Shown piece after piece: positions 25,214 to 35,152 of a stretch of DNA of 64,000 bases. Origin of the DNA: Saccharicrinis sp963667815 (GTDB lineage: Bacteria > Bacteroidota > Bacteroidia > Bacteroidales > Marinilabiliaceae); NCBI GenBank assembly GCA_963667815.1, contig OY764021.1; one strand, written 5' to 3'. A program made the translations under genes and the position numbers. Position 1 is the stretch's first letter. Every line of letters starts with the position of its first letter. The notes under the pieces were generated by a model. The model did no database searches and had not been told where the DNA came from. It worked only from the letters and a program-made list of their open reading frames with translations.

Positions 25214-27619
25214 ATGGTAAAGAAAATTTCATTATTATTACTTTTCTCGCTTATATGTAATTGTTTTTATCTGGTTGCGCAGTCAGATCTTAAATTATGG
25301 TATGATGAGCCAGCCAATTATTTTGAGGAAGCCTTGGTTATAGGTAATGGTAAAATGGGAGCTACGGTTTTTGGTGGTGTTCATTCAGATAAAATTTATT
25401 TAAATGATGCAACACTATGGTCGGGTGAACCTTTTAATGCTAATAATAATCCAGAAGCATATATATATGTTGAAAAAGTAAGGGAAGCATTGCGTAACGA
25501 AGATTATGCCCTGGCAGATTCTTTAAATCACTTTTTACAAGGTGCATATTCGCAATCATTTGCTCCTTTGGGTACTATATTTATTGATTTTGATAATCAA
25601 AAGAACTTTTCGAATTACAAAAGAGAATTGGATATTAGTAATGCAGTTTCAAAGGTGAGTTATAATGTTGATGGAACAACCTATCAACGTGAATACTTTG
25701 TATCCTATCCAGATCAAATCATGGCGATCAAATTAAGCAGCAGTAAAAAGAAATCGCTGAATTGTACAATCCGTTTTGAGAGCCTCTTGAAGTTTAAGAC
25801 GAAAGTTGACCATGAAACATTAATTGTGAATGGTTATGCTCCTTATCATGCCGAACCTAGTTATAGAGGAAATATGCCTAATGCTGTACGCTTTGATGAA
25901 AATAGAGGTACTCATTTTACATCCTTATTTAATGTTGATCATAAGGATGGTAAAATTTCGTCTACGGATAGCACACTTGTTTTATGTCACTGTAGTGAAG
26001 CAACCATCTATGTTTCTATAGCCACAAGTTTTAATGGTTTTGATAAAGATCCGGTAAAAGAAGGTTTGGATAACCAATCTATAGCTTCTGCACAACTGAA
26101 AAATGGGTTAAAGAAATCGTATAAGGCTTTAAAACAAAAACATATTTCTGACTATCAGTCTTTATTTAACAGGGTTAGCTTTAACCTTGAAGGTACAAAT
26201 GAAAAAGAAATACCAACTGATGAAAGATTGTTGAAGTATCAAACGGGTGTTGAGGATAAGGGTTTGGAGGCATTGTATTTTCAATTTGGTCGGTATTTAT
26301 TGATTTCTTCATCACGAACAAAAGGTGTACCTGCAAACTTACAGGGAATTTGGAATCCTTATATGCGACCTCCATGGAGTAGTAATTATACTGTAAATAT
26401 TAATGTTGAGGAGAATTACTGGCTGGCAGAAATTGCTAATCTATCGGAGTTACATCAACCACTATTAGGCTTTATTAAAAATGTAGCTAAAACTGGTGAA
26501 GTGATTGCTAAAACCTATTACGGAGTAAATGGTTGGACTGTATGTCAGAATTCAGATATTTGGGCATTGAGTAATCCGGTAGGTGATTTTGGTGAAGGAG
26601 ACCCCAATTGGGCTAACTGGAATATGGGTGGACCATGGTTGGCTACACACTTATGGGAACATTATACTTTTACTCAGGATACTACTTATCTTAAAGAATT
26701 TGCTTATGATTTATTAAAAGGAGCCGCTATTTTTTCCTTAGAATGGATGATTAAAGATAAAGATGGTTATTGGATAACCTCGCCTTGTACTTCTCCCGAA
26801 AATAAATACATTACTTCTACAGGGTATCATGGATCTACATTGTATGGCGGTAGTGCAGATTTGGCCATGATTCGTGAACTTTTAATTTGTTTTCGGAAAG
26901 CTTCACAAGTCTTAAATATTAATGGAGAATTGCAGAAAAGAGCTAATGACGTTCTTGCAAATATCCTACCTTATAAAATTGGAGCAAAAGGAAATCTTCA
27001 GGAGTGGTATTACGATTGGGAAGATGAAGATCCTCAACATCGTCATCAATCGCATTTATTTGGTTTATACCCAGGGCATCATATTACACCATCAGAAACG
27101 CCAGACATAGCAAATGCATGTAAAACAACTTTAGAAATTAAAGGCGATGAAACAACAGGATGGTCGAAAGGATGGCGTATTAATCTTTGGGCTAGGTTAA
27201 AAGACGGAAATCATGCCTATAAAATGTATCGTGAACTTTTAAGATATGTAAAACCGGATTCTTTGCATGTTACTCCAGAAGATCATCATGGCGGAACTTA
27301 TCCAAATTTATTGGATGCGCATCCACCATTTCAAATAGATGGTAATTTTGGAGGATCAGCTGCTGTAATCGAAATGTTAATGCAGTCGGATGAGGCAAAT
27401 ATTTACTTATTGCCAGCTTTGCCTGATGCATGGAATACCGGTAATATAAGTGGTATTTGTGCAAGGGGAGGATTTGAATTATCAATGGAATGGAAAGATA
27501 TGAAGTTGGTAAAAACGATTATCAAGGCAAAGGTTGATGGTAAAACAACTTTAGTTTATGGGCATCAGCAAAAGGTTATTGAGCTAAAGGCGGGGCAGCA
27601 GATCGAGGTGAGTTGGTAA
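25214..27619 (+). CDS. GH95 alpha-L-fucosidase or alpha-L-galactosidase, secreted
   Basis: An 801-residue inverting enzyme of family GH95, which cleaves alpha-1,2-L-fucose and in some members alpha-L-galactose. Signal peptide LLLLFSLICNCFYLVAQ, then the N-terminal beta-domain (LKLWYDEPANYFEEALVIGN; DATLWSGEPFNANNN) and the (alpha/alpha)6 barrel. Family signatures: NINVEENYWLAEIANLSELH (near 394, the Asn pair), SPCTSPENKYIT with the acid Glu near 532, HQSHLFGLYPG, and PPFQIDGNFGGSAA with Asp near 709. Length is typical. It follows GH2, suggesting beta-Gal capped with fucose as in host or algal glycans; fucose versus L-galactose specificity cannot be decided here. Confidence 0.92.
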   Translation: MVKKISLLLLFSLICNCFYLVAQSDLKLWYDEPANYFEEALVIGNGKMGATVFGGVHSDKIYLNDATLWSGEPFNANNNPEAYIYVEKVREALRNEDYALADSLNHFLQGAYSQSFAPLGTIFIDFDNQKNFSNYKRELDISNAVSKVSYNVDGTTYQREYFVSYPDQIMAIKLSSSKKKSLNCTIRFESLLKFKTKVDHETLIVNGYAPYHAEPSYRGNMPNAVRFDENRGTHFTSLFNVDHKDGKISSTDSTLVLCHCSEATIYVSIATSFNGFDKDPVKEGLDNQSIASAQLKNGLKKSYKALKQKHISDYQSLFNRVSFNLEGTNEKEIPTDERLLKYQTGVEDKGLEALYFQFGRYLLISSSRTKGVPANLQGIWNPYMRPPWSSNYTVNINVEENYWLAEIANLSELHQPLLGFIKNVAKTGEVIAKTYYGVNGWTVCQNSDIWALSNPVGDFGEGDPNWANWNMGGPWLATHLWEHYTFTQDTTYLKEFAYDLLKGAAIFSLEWMIKDKDGYWITSPCTSPENKYITSTGYHGSTLYGGSADLAMIRELLICFRKASQVLNINGELQKRANDVLANILPYKIGAKGNLQEWYYDWEDEDPQHRHQSHLFGLYPGHHITPSETPDIANACKTTLEIKGDETTGWSKGWRINLWARLKDGNHAYKMYRELLRYVKPDSLHVTPEDHHGGTYPNLLDAHPPFQIDGNFGGSAAVIEMLMQSDEANIYLLPALPDAWNTGNISGICARGGFELSMEWKDMKLVKTIIKAKVDGKTTLVYGHQQKVIELKAGQQIEVSW

Positions 27620-27733
27620 ATGATTTTTTTGTAGATAGTTGTCAGGAGTTTGTTATTATAAAACAGCTCCTGATTGTAAAACCAAGTGATATTTTGTAAT
27701 CTGAGTTCGATTAAAATAAATACAATATAGTTG

Positions 27734-29566
27734 ATGAAACGAATTTTTTCCAGAGTATTGGTTGCTTTGTTGTTGTTAACCAGTGTTATTGCTTGTAAGC
27801 AACAACAATCTGATGTAAATAAAATTCAAATTGCATTTCTCGCAGATGTACATTTGAGTGATATTTACGGAAAATTTGAAGCCTGTAATTATAAAGGAGT
27901 ACTTAATCCTTATAATCAAAAGTATGTGAATATTCGTACTATGAAATCACAGCTTCATTCAACACGTATTTTTAACGAAAACTATTTTGCATTTAGAGCG
28001 GCTTTAGATGATATAGTAAAAAGAAACATTAAAATAGTTGCGCTACCTGGTGATTTTAGTGATGATGGGCAACCCTACAATATACGAGGCTTGAAGGCTA
28101 TTCTTGAGGCCTACTCAAAAGCTTATGGTATACAGTTTTTTGCTATCAACGGAAATCATGACCCAGTTGGACCTTTTGCTATGGATGCAGGTAAAGTTGA
28201 TTTTCTTGGAAAAGATGGTAAAAATCAAGCTGTGATGAGTAAAGAGGGAATGTATATTCCAAAATTGTTAAATGAAAATTCAGTTGTGATAACACCAGAT
28301 ATCCGTAAGTTGGGATATGAGCAGATTGTAGTACAGTTAGGTAATAATGGATTTCAGCCTCAAAAAAACTATATATATTGGGAAACCCCTTTTTCTGATT
28401 ATAAATATGAAGACTATGATTTTAATAAAGCTTTAGTACAATCCTCTTTTAATAAAAGAAGTTATACTATTGATTCTTTGTCAAAGAAGTTACCCGATGT
28501 AAGTTATTTGGTGGAGCCCATTGAAGGTTTGTGGTTATTGGCCATTGATGGAAATGTATTTTTACCTTCAAAGGAGGGAGATGATTTTGCTAAAGCAAAG
28601 CTTAATAGTGGAGGTGAGTATTCAAACATTATTTTTTATAAGAAACATTTGCTTACATGGGTTCAAAAAGTTGTAAAAGAATCTCAACGACTCAATAAAA
28701 CGCTGGTAACTTTTAGTCATTACCCAATGATTGATTTTTATGATGGTGCTGTAGAGGAAATGAAAGTACTGTTTGGTGAACGAAAAATGCAGTTGCATAG
28801 ATTGCCTGATGAGGAAGTATCTCACTTTTTTGCCAAAGCGGGAATTAAACTTCATTTTGGTGGACATATGCACTTGAATGATACCGGTATTAGAAAATAT
28901 GAAGATGGAACATTTCTTGTTAATATTCAGGTTCCATCGTTGGCCAGTTATCCGGCTGCCTACAAAATATTAACAGTACAAAATCCTAATGAAATGGAAA
29001 TTGAAACTGTGAAACTTGATTCTGTAGCTGGGTTCAATGAATTATTTCCACTCTACCAACAAGAATATTCATATCTGCAGAGTATTCATGATAAAGATAT
29101 TTGGAATAAGGACATTCTCAATTCTGAAAATTATGCCAGTTTGATTAACTGGCATTTAAAGGAATTGGTTCGATTACGTTTTTTAAAGAGAGATTGGCCA
29201 GAAGATTTTGCCCAATTTATGTTAAACTCTGATGGGAATTCGTTGCTTAGTTATGCAACAAAACATGATGTAAACGAAAAAAACAATTATAACTGGTCTG
29301 GGTTTGATATGATTTTTGATTTTTACAGACTCATTTATGGAGATCAATTGGCCATAGATGAAATAGGACAAGATAGAATTTCTGAGTATAAAACTATTAT
29401 AAATGCTGAATTAGGAAAAAGGGATTTAAGTTCTTCAGATTCTAATAAAATAGAAAGTCAGTTTCGTCATTTCATAAAAGCATTTAAATACTTGCTTTAT
29501 AGTGAACCCTCAAATCACTTTAAAATAGATATGGAAAAAGTAAAATTAACAGAGATAACAGAATAA
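27734..29566 (+). CDS. Calcineurin-like metallophosphoesterase lipoprotein
   Basis: A 610-residue lipoprotein (signal VLVALLLLTSVIACKQQ) with all metallophosphoesterase motifs: ADVHL, GDFSDDG, GNHD, FSHYPM and GGHMH in about residues 35-385. A helical C-terminal third (about 440-610) has no assignment. It is set inside the PUL, between GH95 and SusC, so it probably acts on a phosphorylated glycan or released sugar phosphate at the cell surface or periplasm. In yeast-mannan PULs a similar phosphatase removes phosphate from mannose; whether this protein does so is inference. The start was set at ATG 27734, one codon after an in-frame TTG. Confidence 0.85.
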   Translation: MKRIFSRVLVALLLLTSVIACKQQQSDVNKIQIAFLADVHLSDIYGKFEACNYKGVLNPYNQKYVNIRTMKSQLHSTRIFNENYFAFRAALDDIVKRNIKIVALPGDFSDDGQPYNIRGLKAILEAYSKAYGIQFFAINGNHDPVGPFAMDAGKVDFLGKDGKNQAVMSKEGMYIPKLLNENSVVITPDIRKLGYEQIVVQLGNNGFQPQKNYIYWETPFSDYKYEDYDFNKALVQSSFNKRSYTIDSLSKKLPDVSYLVEPIEGLWLLAIDGNVFLPSKEGDDFAKAKLNSGGEYSNIIFYKKHLLTWVQKVVKESQRLNKTLVTFSHYPMIDFYDGAVEEMKVLFGERKMQLHRLPDEEVSHFFAKAGIKLHFGGHMHLNDTGIRKYEDGTFLVNIQVPSLASYPAAYKILTVQNPNEMEIETVKLDSVAGFNELFPLYQQEYSYLQSIHDKDIWNKDILNSENYASLINWHLKELVRLRFLKRDWPEDFAQFMLNSDGNSLLSYATKHDVNEKNNYNWSGFDMIFDFYRLIYGDQLAIDEIGQDRISEYKTIINAELGKRDLSSSDSNKIESQFRHFIKAFKYLLYSEPSNHFKIDMEKVKLTEITE

Positions 29567-29713
29567 TACTTTTACTAAGTCTGTTTTGCGCAGGAAAAAG
29601 GCATTGGTCTGGTTTTAATTTAAATAATACAAACAGAAAGAAGACTATTGTCAGAGTTTATTGAAGAGACCCCACAGATATTTAGAAAACTTTCCCAGAA
29701 TTGCATGTTGCAA

Positions 29714-29898
29714 GCGTAACACGCATTTCCGGATGGTAACATGCATTTTTACCTCGGTAACATGCATTTCCGGACGGTAACATGCTGTTCTACCTCCGTA
29801 ACATGTATTTCCGGATGGTAACATGTAATTCTACCTTGGTAACATTCAATTTCGGATGGTAACTAGCGTTATTACTTTGGTAACATGCAGTTTTACCC
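29714..29898. repeat. Alternating 20/21-bp tandem repeat array (nine units)
   Basis: The core GTAAC recurs at 29716, 29736, 29757, 29777, 29798, 29818, 29839, 29859 and 29880, with spacings of exactly 20, 21, 20, 21, 20, 21, 20 and 21 bp. Odd units carry a TTCCGGA-type centre, even units a TTCTACCTC-type end, so the true period is about 41 bp. Even units can fold because GGTAA at the start pairs with TTACC at the end. The array lies between the metallophosphoesterase and susC genes. No spacers unique to each unit exist, so this is not CRISPR. Confidence 0.85.
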
Positions 29899-30263
29899 AG
29901 TTATATGGTAATGCCAGATTTAATTATAATAGCCCAACAACCATACTCGCAATATTTCTCTTCTTTATTTATATCTGGTTAAATAAAAATCTTATTATGC
30001 ATACCTTATTTATCGCTTTTTAATATTAAAATTCTTAATAAGATTTTAAAATGTTAAAAAATGCTTCAAATATCTTTTAGCTATCTGTGTTAAAACCTGT
30101 ACAAATCATTCATAAGTATGCATTGTAAATTCAAAATAGGCTGAAAAATAGTCTGTTAACCCCTTTGGTTTGATTGTCTATCAAGGTGAATAGATAATCT
30201 AGGTTAAAAAGTGTTATTAAATGTAAATTCGCATAGAATGAATTATAATCAAAATAAAATTCT
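29899..30263. other. susC upstream region
   Basis: No gene is seen. This is where the HTCS-controlled promoter for susC would be expected. TAAATTCG at 30224-30231 is one base off the TAnnTTTG -7 consensus, 33 bp before the ATG, with no TTG at -33, as is common for activator-dependent PUL promoters. AATAGTCTGTTAACCCCTTT near 30148 has no obvious repeat partner. Confidence 0.35.
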
Positions 30264-33200
30264 ATGAAACAATTCACTTTAAAGTTAGTAATGATAGCCT
30301 TTATATTAGGTTATTCATTTAATACTTGGGCACAAAATTTAGATTTGTCTGGTACAGTATTGGATGATCAGGGGGATTCAATGCCCGGCGTTTCTGTGGC
30401 AGTAAAAGGTACAACTAATGGTACAATTACTGATATAGATGGTAATTTTGTATTAAGTGTACCATCGGATGTAAAAACTTTAGTTTTTTCTTTTATTGGT
30501 TATGAAACGCAAGAAGTTGCTGTTGACGCTAATAATACTAAAATTAAGGTAGTGTTACAATCAAGTATGATTGGGCTTGATGAAGTTGTAGCTGTTGGTT
30601 ATGGGTCTGTAAAAAAGAGCGATTTAACCGGTTCTGTTGCTTCAATTGATAAGCGTAAGCTGGAACAAGCCAACAAGGTTGATGCAGTTTCTGCTCTTGC
30701 TGGACAAACAGCCGGTGTAGTAATACAGCGTACAGATAATAAACCTGGTTCTGGAGGTTTTAATATTCGTATTCGTGGAGCAAGTACAATTAACTCAAAT
30801 CAAACTGCTTCACAAGGCGGATTTAACCCGGGACAGAATCCATTGTTTATTGTAGACGGTATTTTTGTAGATGACATTTCTTTTATCAACCCTGCTGATA
30901 TCGAAAGAATGGATGTTCTTAAAGATGCATCAGCAACAGCGGTTTATGGATCAAGAGGTAGTAATGGGGTAATTTTAATTGAAACAAAAAGTGGTAAAAA
31001 AGGAGATTTAAAAATTACTTACAATGGTTATGTTGGTTTTAAACAAGCTTATCATTTACCTTCAATGTTAAATACCGATGGATTTGTTCAGGTGGTTAAA
31101 GATGCTGTTGTAGGTAATCAGTTTGCTGCAGGAAACTTAGATTACAGAGTGGATGATGTTGTAATGACTGATTATTTTGACTCAGAAGAATTACAAAATA
31201 TTGCTGATGGTGTTGATACCGACTGGGTAGATCTTATTTTAAAGAAAGGTTTCCAAACCAATCATACTATTAATATGGCTGGTGGTAACGAAAAAACACT
31301 GTACTCTGCAGGTGTTGGTTATACAAAAGATAATGGTACTCTTGAGGGCGAGGATTTTACCAGGTATAATATTAGAGGAAGCTTATCTTCAGATTTAGCA
31401 AAATGGATTAATGTTAGTGTAAGTAACTATACAACTATTGGAATTCAAAATACGGGTAGTTGGGAAGCGTTCAGAAGTGCATACAGATTAAAGCCGTTTG
31501 GACGTCCTTATAATGAAGATGGATCGCTTCGTTTTCGTCCTGTGTCAAAAGAAACACAGATAACAAACCCATTGTTTGAAGCTGATAACATTACAAAGCA
31601 GGATAAATATTTACAATGGCTTGGTGATTTTGCAATTAAATTGAGTCCTTTCAAAGATTTTACTTTTACTACTAAGTTCTCTCCAAATGTTAAGTTTACA
31701 CGTTACGGAGAATACCGTGGTTTATATTCTAAAAGTGTAAATGATAATCCTTCAAACCGAAGAGCGCAAGTAAATAACTTCAATTATTTCTCTTATACAT
31801 GGGATAACATCTTTAACTATAAATGGACTTCTGGAGTGCATAGTATAGATGCTACAGCTGTAGTCTCGAGATTTTTTGAACGAAATGAAGAGTATAGATC
31901 ACAAGTTAGAAACTTTACTACTGATGACTTCCTGTTTTATAATATGGATGCAGGTACAAGTATTAGAGAACTTTCTAGTGATTTTGAAAAACAAACACTT
32001 GAATCTTATACTGGTAGGTTAAGTTATAGCTTAAAGGATAAGTATTTATTCACTTTTACTGGTCGTTATGATGGATCATCTATGCTCTCAGAGAAAAATA
32101 AATGGGCATTTTTCCCATCGGCAGCTTTTGCATGGAAGATGATGCAGGAAAATTTTATGGAAAACCAATCTATTTTAACTAATGCAAAACTTAGATTAAG
32201 TTATGGTGAGACTGGAAATAATGGTCAAGGTGGAGGTTTAGCTCCTTTGGGATCTCAATCTTTATTGGATATTAGTGCTACAAATATTGGAGGAAATGCA
32301 ATTGCAACTGCTTTTGTTACAGGTTTAGCAAATGAAGATTTAACCTGGGAAAGAACATCAGAAGTAAACCTTGGTTTCGATTTTGGAATATTGGAAAACA
32401 AAATTTTTGGATCTGTTGATGTATATAATAGAAAAACTACAGGTATTATTTTCTTTACTCCACTTCCATCAGTTACAGGATATAACGGAACATATGATAA
32501 TGTAGGAGAATCAACAAATAAAGGAATTGAGATTGGAATCAATACTGTGAATGTGGATCGTGGAGATTTCAAATGGACTACCAACTTTAATTTTGCAAGT
32601 AATAAAAACAAGATTGATAAATTATATGGTGATTTAGATGAAATCATCTTTAATGTATCAGGTACAAATCTTATTCATAAAGTTGGTGAGTCAATTGGTT
32701 CTATTTATGACTATGTTTATGATGGTATTTGGCAATTAGATGAGGCTGCAGAAGCTGCAAAATATGGTCAAACTCCAGGTCAGGTTAGAGTTAAAGATTT
32801 AAACCATGATGGATCTATTTCTCCGAATGACGACAGAAAAGTAATTGGTCAGGTGTCGCCTAAATGGACTGGTGGTATTACAAATAACATGAACTATAAA
32901 AACTGGGATTTTTCATTCAATATTTTAATAAGCCAGGGAAATAAAATGATGAGTAACTTTCACTCAAATACCGCATTCCCTTGGGACGGAGATCCTTCAA
33001 AAATGTTTAATTGTCACGATTTAGATTATTGGACACCAACAAATCAAATTAATACTTGGTATCAACCTGGTAATGGTGGACAGTATCAGGGTGTAATTAA
33101 ATACAAGGATATCTCTTTTACTAAAGTTGGATATATAACATTAGGATATAAAGTGCCCAAAAACATTTTGGATAGATACAAGATTGATGGTTTAAGAATA

Positions 33201-33332
33201 TACGCTACAGTGCAAAATCCATTCATCTTTACTTCTTATGATGGTTGGGATCCTGAAAGTGCAGGACGAAATTCCTGGGGTGCGGCATTTATGTCTCGCA
33301 CGTATATGGCAGGGGTTAGCTTAAACTTTTAA
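30264..33332 (+). CDS. susC: SusC-type TonB-linked outer-membrane glycan transporter
   Basis: A 1022-residue outer-membrane barrel that imports oligosaccharides with its SusD lid. Signal peptide MKQFTLKLVMIAFILGYSFN with cleavage after WAQ; carboxypeptidase-regulatory-like domain (about 25-110, LSGTVLDDQGDSMPGVSVAV; DGNFVLSVPSDVKTLVFSF); plug domain (about 115-245, with ERMDVLKDASATAVYGSRGS and NGVILIETKSG); then the beta-barrel ending in an aromatic residue (LNF). There is no STN domain, so it is not an anti-sigma-coupled receptor. The TonB box could not be set with certainty. susD follows 32 bp later, so they are one operon. Confidence 0.96.
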   Translation: MKQFTLKLVMIAFILGYSFNTWAQNLDLSGTVLDDQGDSMPGVSVAVKGTTNGTITDIDGNFVLSVPSDVKTLVFSFIGYETQEVAVDANNTKIKVVLQSSMIGLDEVVAVGYGSVKKSDLTGSVASIDKRKLEQANKVDAVSALAGQTAGVVIQRTDNKPGSGGFNIRIRGASTINSNQTASQGGFNPGQNPLFIVDGIFVDDISFINPADIERMDVLKDASATAVYGSRGSNGVILIETKSGKKGDLKITYNGYVGFKQAYHLPSMLNTDGFVQVVKDAVVGNQFAAGNLDYRVDDVVMTDYFDSEELQNIADGVDTDWVDLILKKGFQTNHTINMAGGNEKTLYSAGVGYTKDNGTLEGEDFTRYNIRGSLSSDLAKWINVSVSNYTTIGIQNTGSWEAFRSAYRLKPFGRPYNEDGSLRFRPVSKETQITNPLFEADNITKQDKYLQWLGDFAIKLSPFKDFTFTTKFSPNVKFTRYGEYRGLYSKSVNDNPSNRRAQVNNFNYFSYTWDNIFNYKWTSGVHSIDATAVVSRFFERNEEYRSQVRNFTTDDFLFYNMDAGTSIRELSSDFEKQTLESYTGRLSYSLKDKYLFTFTGRYDGSSMLSEKNKWAFFPSAAFAWKMMQENFMENQSILTNAKLRLSYGETGNNGQGGGLAPLGSQSLLDISATNIGGNAIATAFVTGLANEDLTWERTSEVNLGFDFGILENKIFGSVDVYNRKTTGIIFFTPLPSVTGYNGTYDNVGESTNKGIEIGINTVNVDRGDFKWTTNFNFASNKNKIDKLYGDLDEIIFNVSGTNLIHKVGESIGSIYDYVYDGIWQLDEAAEAAKYGQTPGQVRVKDLNHDGSISPNDDRKVIGQVSPKWTGGITNNMNYKNWDFSFNILISQGNKMMSNFHSNTAFPWDGDPSKMFNCHDLDYWTPTNQINTWYQPGNGGQYQGVIKYKDISFTKVGYITLGYKVPKNILDRYKIDGLRIYATVQNPFIFTSYDGWDPESAGRNSWGAAFMSRTYMAGVSLNF

Positions 33333-33364
33333 CAATAAATTGTAGCAATTTAAAAAATAAACTC

Positions 33365-34987
33365 ATGAAGAAAAATATTATAAATAAAAAAATATTGGGT
33401 GTACTACTTGCTGCTGGTATGTTTATTGGCGGATGTGAGAGTTACCTTGAAGAGGAGAATAATACCAAATTATCAATTGAGCTATCTCAAAACGATCCTG
33501 AAACTTTTAATCAATTGGTAGCATATGTTTACGAAATTTCACGAGAGTATACAACTCATTATACTTCGGAAATGTATTACTCATTGGAAGAGTTGGGAAC
33601 TGATATTGTTACCAGAGGTTCTGCGGTTACAGGAACTAATGACCTAAATGATTATGTGAATTTTAATTCAACTAACTGGGATATTAGTGTATACTGGTCT
33701 AATCAGTACAAAATTATTTCAGCAGCCAATGTAGTATTGAGTAATGCAAACTTAATAAAGGGTGTTGATGAGAATACCAAAGCAGAAGGTATTGGTGAAG
33801 CAAAATTCTTCAGAGCTATGTCATACTTTAATTTGGTTGAGAATTTTGGTGGAGTTCCTTTGGTGTTAAGTCAGGTGACTACCGCTGAAACTCATTATGT
33901 TCGCGATACTGAAGTAAACGTGTATACCCAAATTGTTAAGGATTTGGAAGATGCATTAAGTGTAGTACCAGAAGAAGTTGATGATTATGGTAGAGTAACA
34001 AAAGATGCCGTTAGACATTTACTATCTAAAGTATTGTTAACAAGGGCTTATAAATCATTTGCTGCAAGTAGTGATTTTACTGATGCTGCAGCTTTGGCTG
34101 AAACGGTTATTTCTCATCATGCGTTAGTTCCATCTTTCGAAGATTTAGTAAGTATTGATAATCAGAGGAATTCAGAAGTATTTTTTGCATACTTATTTGG
34201 AAGTAGCTCAACAAGCAGAGGCTGGGGTAATTCAAAACATATGATGTATAAATTCAGATTTTTTGATTACCCTGGATTATCAAGAAGTGTTAAGGGCCTT
34301 GGATCAATGCCTACTCCATTTTACTATTCTTTATTTGAAGATGGTGATGAGCGTGCAGATGCTACATTCTCTAGAACACTTTATGCTACAGAAGACTCTG
34401 AAGATGGTTCTATTTTAAAAGGAGATATTGCAATGTTTTTCCCTAAGGTAGCATGGACACAAGCAGAAAAAGACGCTGTTTCTTATGCTGTTATTAATCC
34501 TGATGAGTATTTAACAAGCGATGGTGTTACAACTGTTCATTATCCAATGTTTAGAAAATTTGAAGATCCTGATATTGCTTTTACTCAACCCGATCAAAAG
34601 TCAGAAGGAGAACGTGATATGACTGTAATGCGAAGTGGTGAGGCTTATTTAATTGCAGCTGAGGCTTATTTAGGTGCTTCTAATCCATCTGCTGCTGCAC
34701 AAAAATTAACTGAATTACGTTCCAGAGCAGGCTTAGCAACTGCTGTTACTGAAGCCGAAGTTTCTCTTGATTTTATTTTGGATGAAAGAGCTCGTGAATT
34801 AGCTGGAGAAGTAAATAGATGGATGGACTTGAAAAGAACGGGTAAGTTGATTGAGCGTACATTGGCTCATAATCCTCATGCAGCATTAAATAAAGCTTTA
34901 ACAACAAAACATTTATTAAGGCCTATTCCACAAACCGAGATTGACAATACTAATGGTAGCATTGTTCAAAATCCGGATTATAATTAG
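33365..34987 (+). CDS. susD: SusD/RagB-type glycan-binding lipoprotein
   Basis: A 540-residue surface lipoprotein (signal GVLLAAGMFIGGC with lipid Cys) that caps the SusC barrel. SusD features: the N-terminal NAKAEGIGEAKFFRAMSYFN-like TPR region (here ENTKAEGIGEAKFFRAMSYF), VLSQVTTAETHYVRDTEVNV, and the C-terminal MRSGEAYLIAAEAYLGASNP and LDFILDERARELAGEVNRWM, and TKHLLRPIPQTEIDN near the end. Length is typical. It is followed by two hairpins, which may hold down expression of the downstream hydrolases. Confidence 0.96.
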   Translation: MKKNIINKKILGVLLAAGMFIGGCESYLEEENNTKLSIELSQNDPETFNQLVAYVYEISREYTTHYTSEMYYSLEELGTDIVTRGSAVTGTNDLNDYVNFNSTNWDISVYWSNQYKIISAANVVLSNANLIKGVDENTKAEGIGEAKFFRAMSYFNLVENFGGVPLVLSQVTTAETHYVRDTEVNVYTQIVKDLEDALSVVPEEVDDYGRVTKDAVRHLLSKVLLTRAYKSFAASSDFTDAAALAETVISHHALVPSFEDLVSIDNQRNSEVFFAYLFGSSSTSRGWGNSKHMMYKFRFFDYPGLSRSVKGLGSMPTPFYYSLFEDGDERADATFSRTLYATEDSEDGSILKGDIAMFFPKVAWTQAEKDAVSYAVINPDEYLTSDGVTTVHYPMFRKFEDPDIAFTQPDQKSEGERDMTVMRSGEAYLIAAEAYLGASNPSAAAQKLTELRSRAGLATAVTEAEVSLDFILDERARELAGEVNRWMDLKRTGKLIERTLAHNPHAALNKALTTKHLLRPIPQTEIDNTNGSIVQNPDYN

Positions 34988-35006
34988 TACTTAGATTTAT
35001 TATTGT

Positions 35007-35047
35007 CGAGATAACCCATTGGGGACTTATTATTATGGGTTATCTCG
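35007..35047 (+). terminator. Terminator after susD
   Basis: CGAGATAACCCAT (35007-35019) and ATGGGTTATCTCG (35035-35047) are perfect 13-base arms with a 15-nt loop, followed by TTTTCTTTT. Confidence 0.85.
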
Positions 35048-35056
35048 TTTTCTTTT

Positions 35057-35095
35057 AGAGATAATTCTTAGGGAGTTTAATAAAGGGTTATCTCT
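35057..35095 (+). terminator. Second, weaker terminator-like hairpin after susD
   Basis: AGAGATAA (35057-35064) and TTATCTCT (35088-35095) form 8-base arms, followed by ATTTTTTAAT. It looks like a diverged copy of the hairpin just upstream (shared GAGATAA and GGGTTATCTC), as if a terminator segment had duplicated. Confidence 0.55.
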
Positions 35096-35152
35096 ATTTT
35101 TTAATAGTGATTACAGATAGTTCTGTAAATTTTCATCAAAATAGCTTTAAGG

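Noticed and set aside
27642..27673. Terminator between GH95 and the metallophosphoesterase gene
   Set aside because: TCAGGAG/CTCCTGA can pair, but no T-run follows, so it was not called.
29714..29898. CRISPR-like array
   Set aside because: Units are contiguous 20/21-bp repeats with no unique spacers, and no cas gene is in the window.
32255..32647. 130-codon leftward open frame within susC
   Set aside because: It lies wholly antisense to the SusC barrel and has no independent support.
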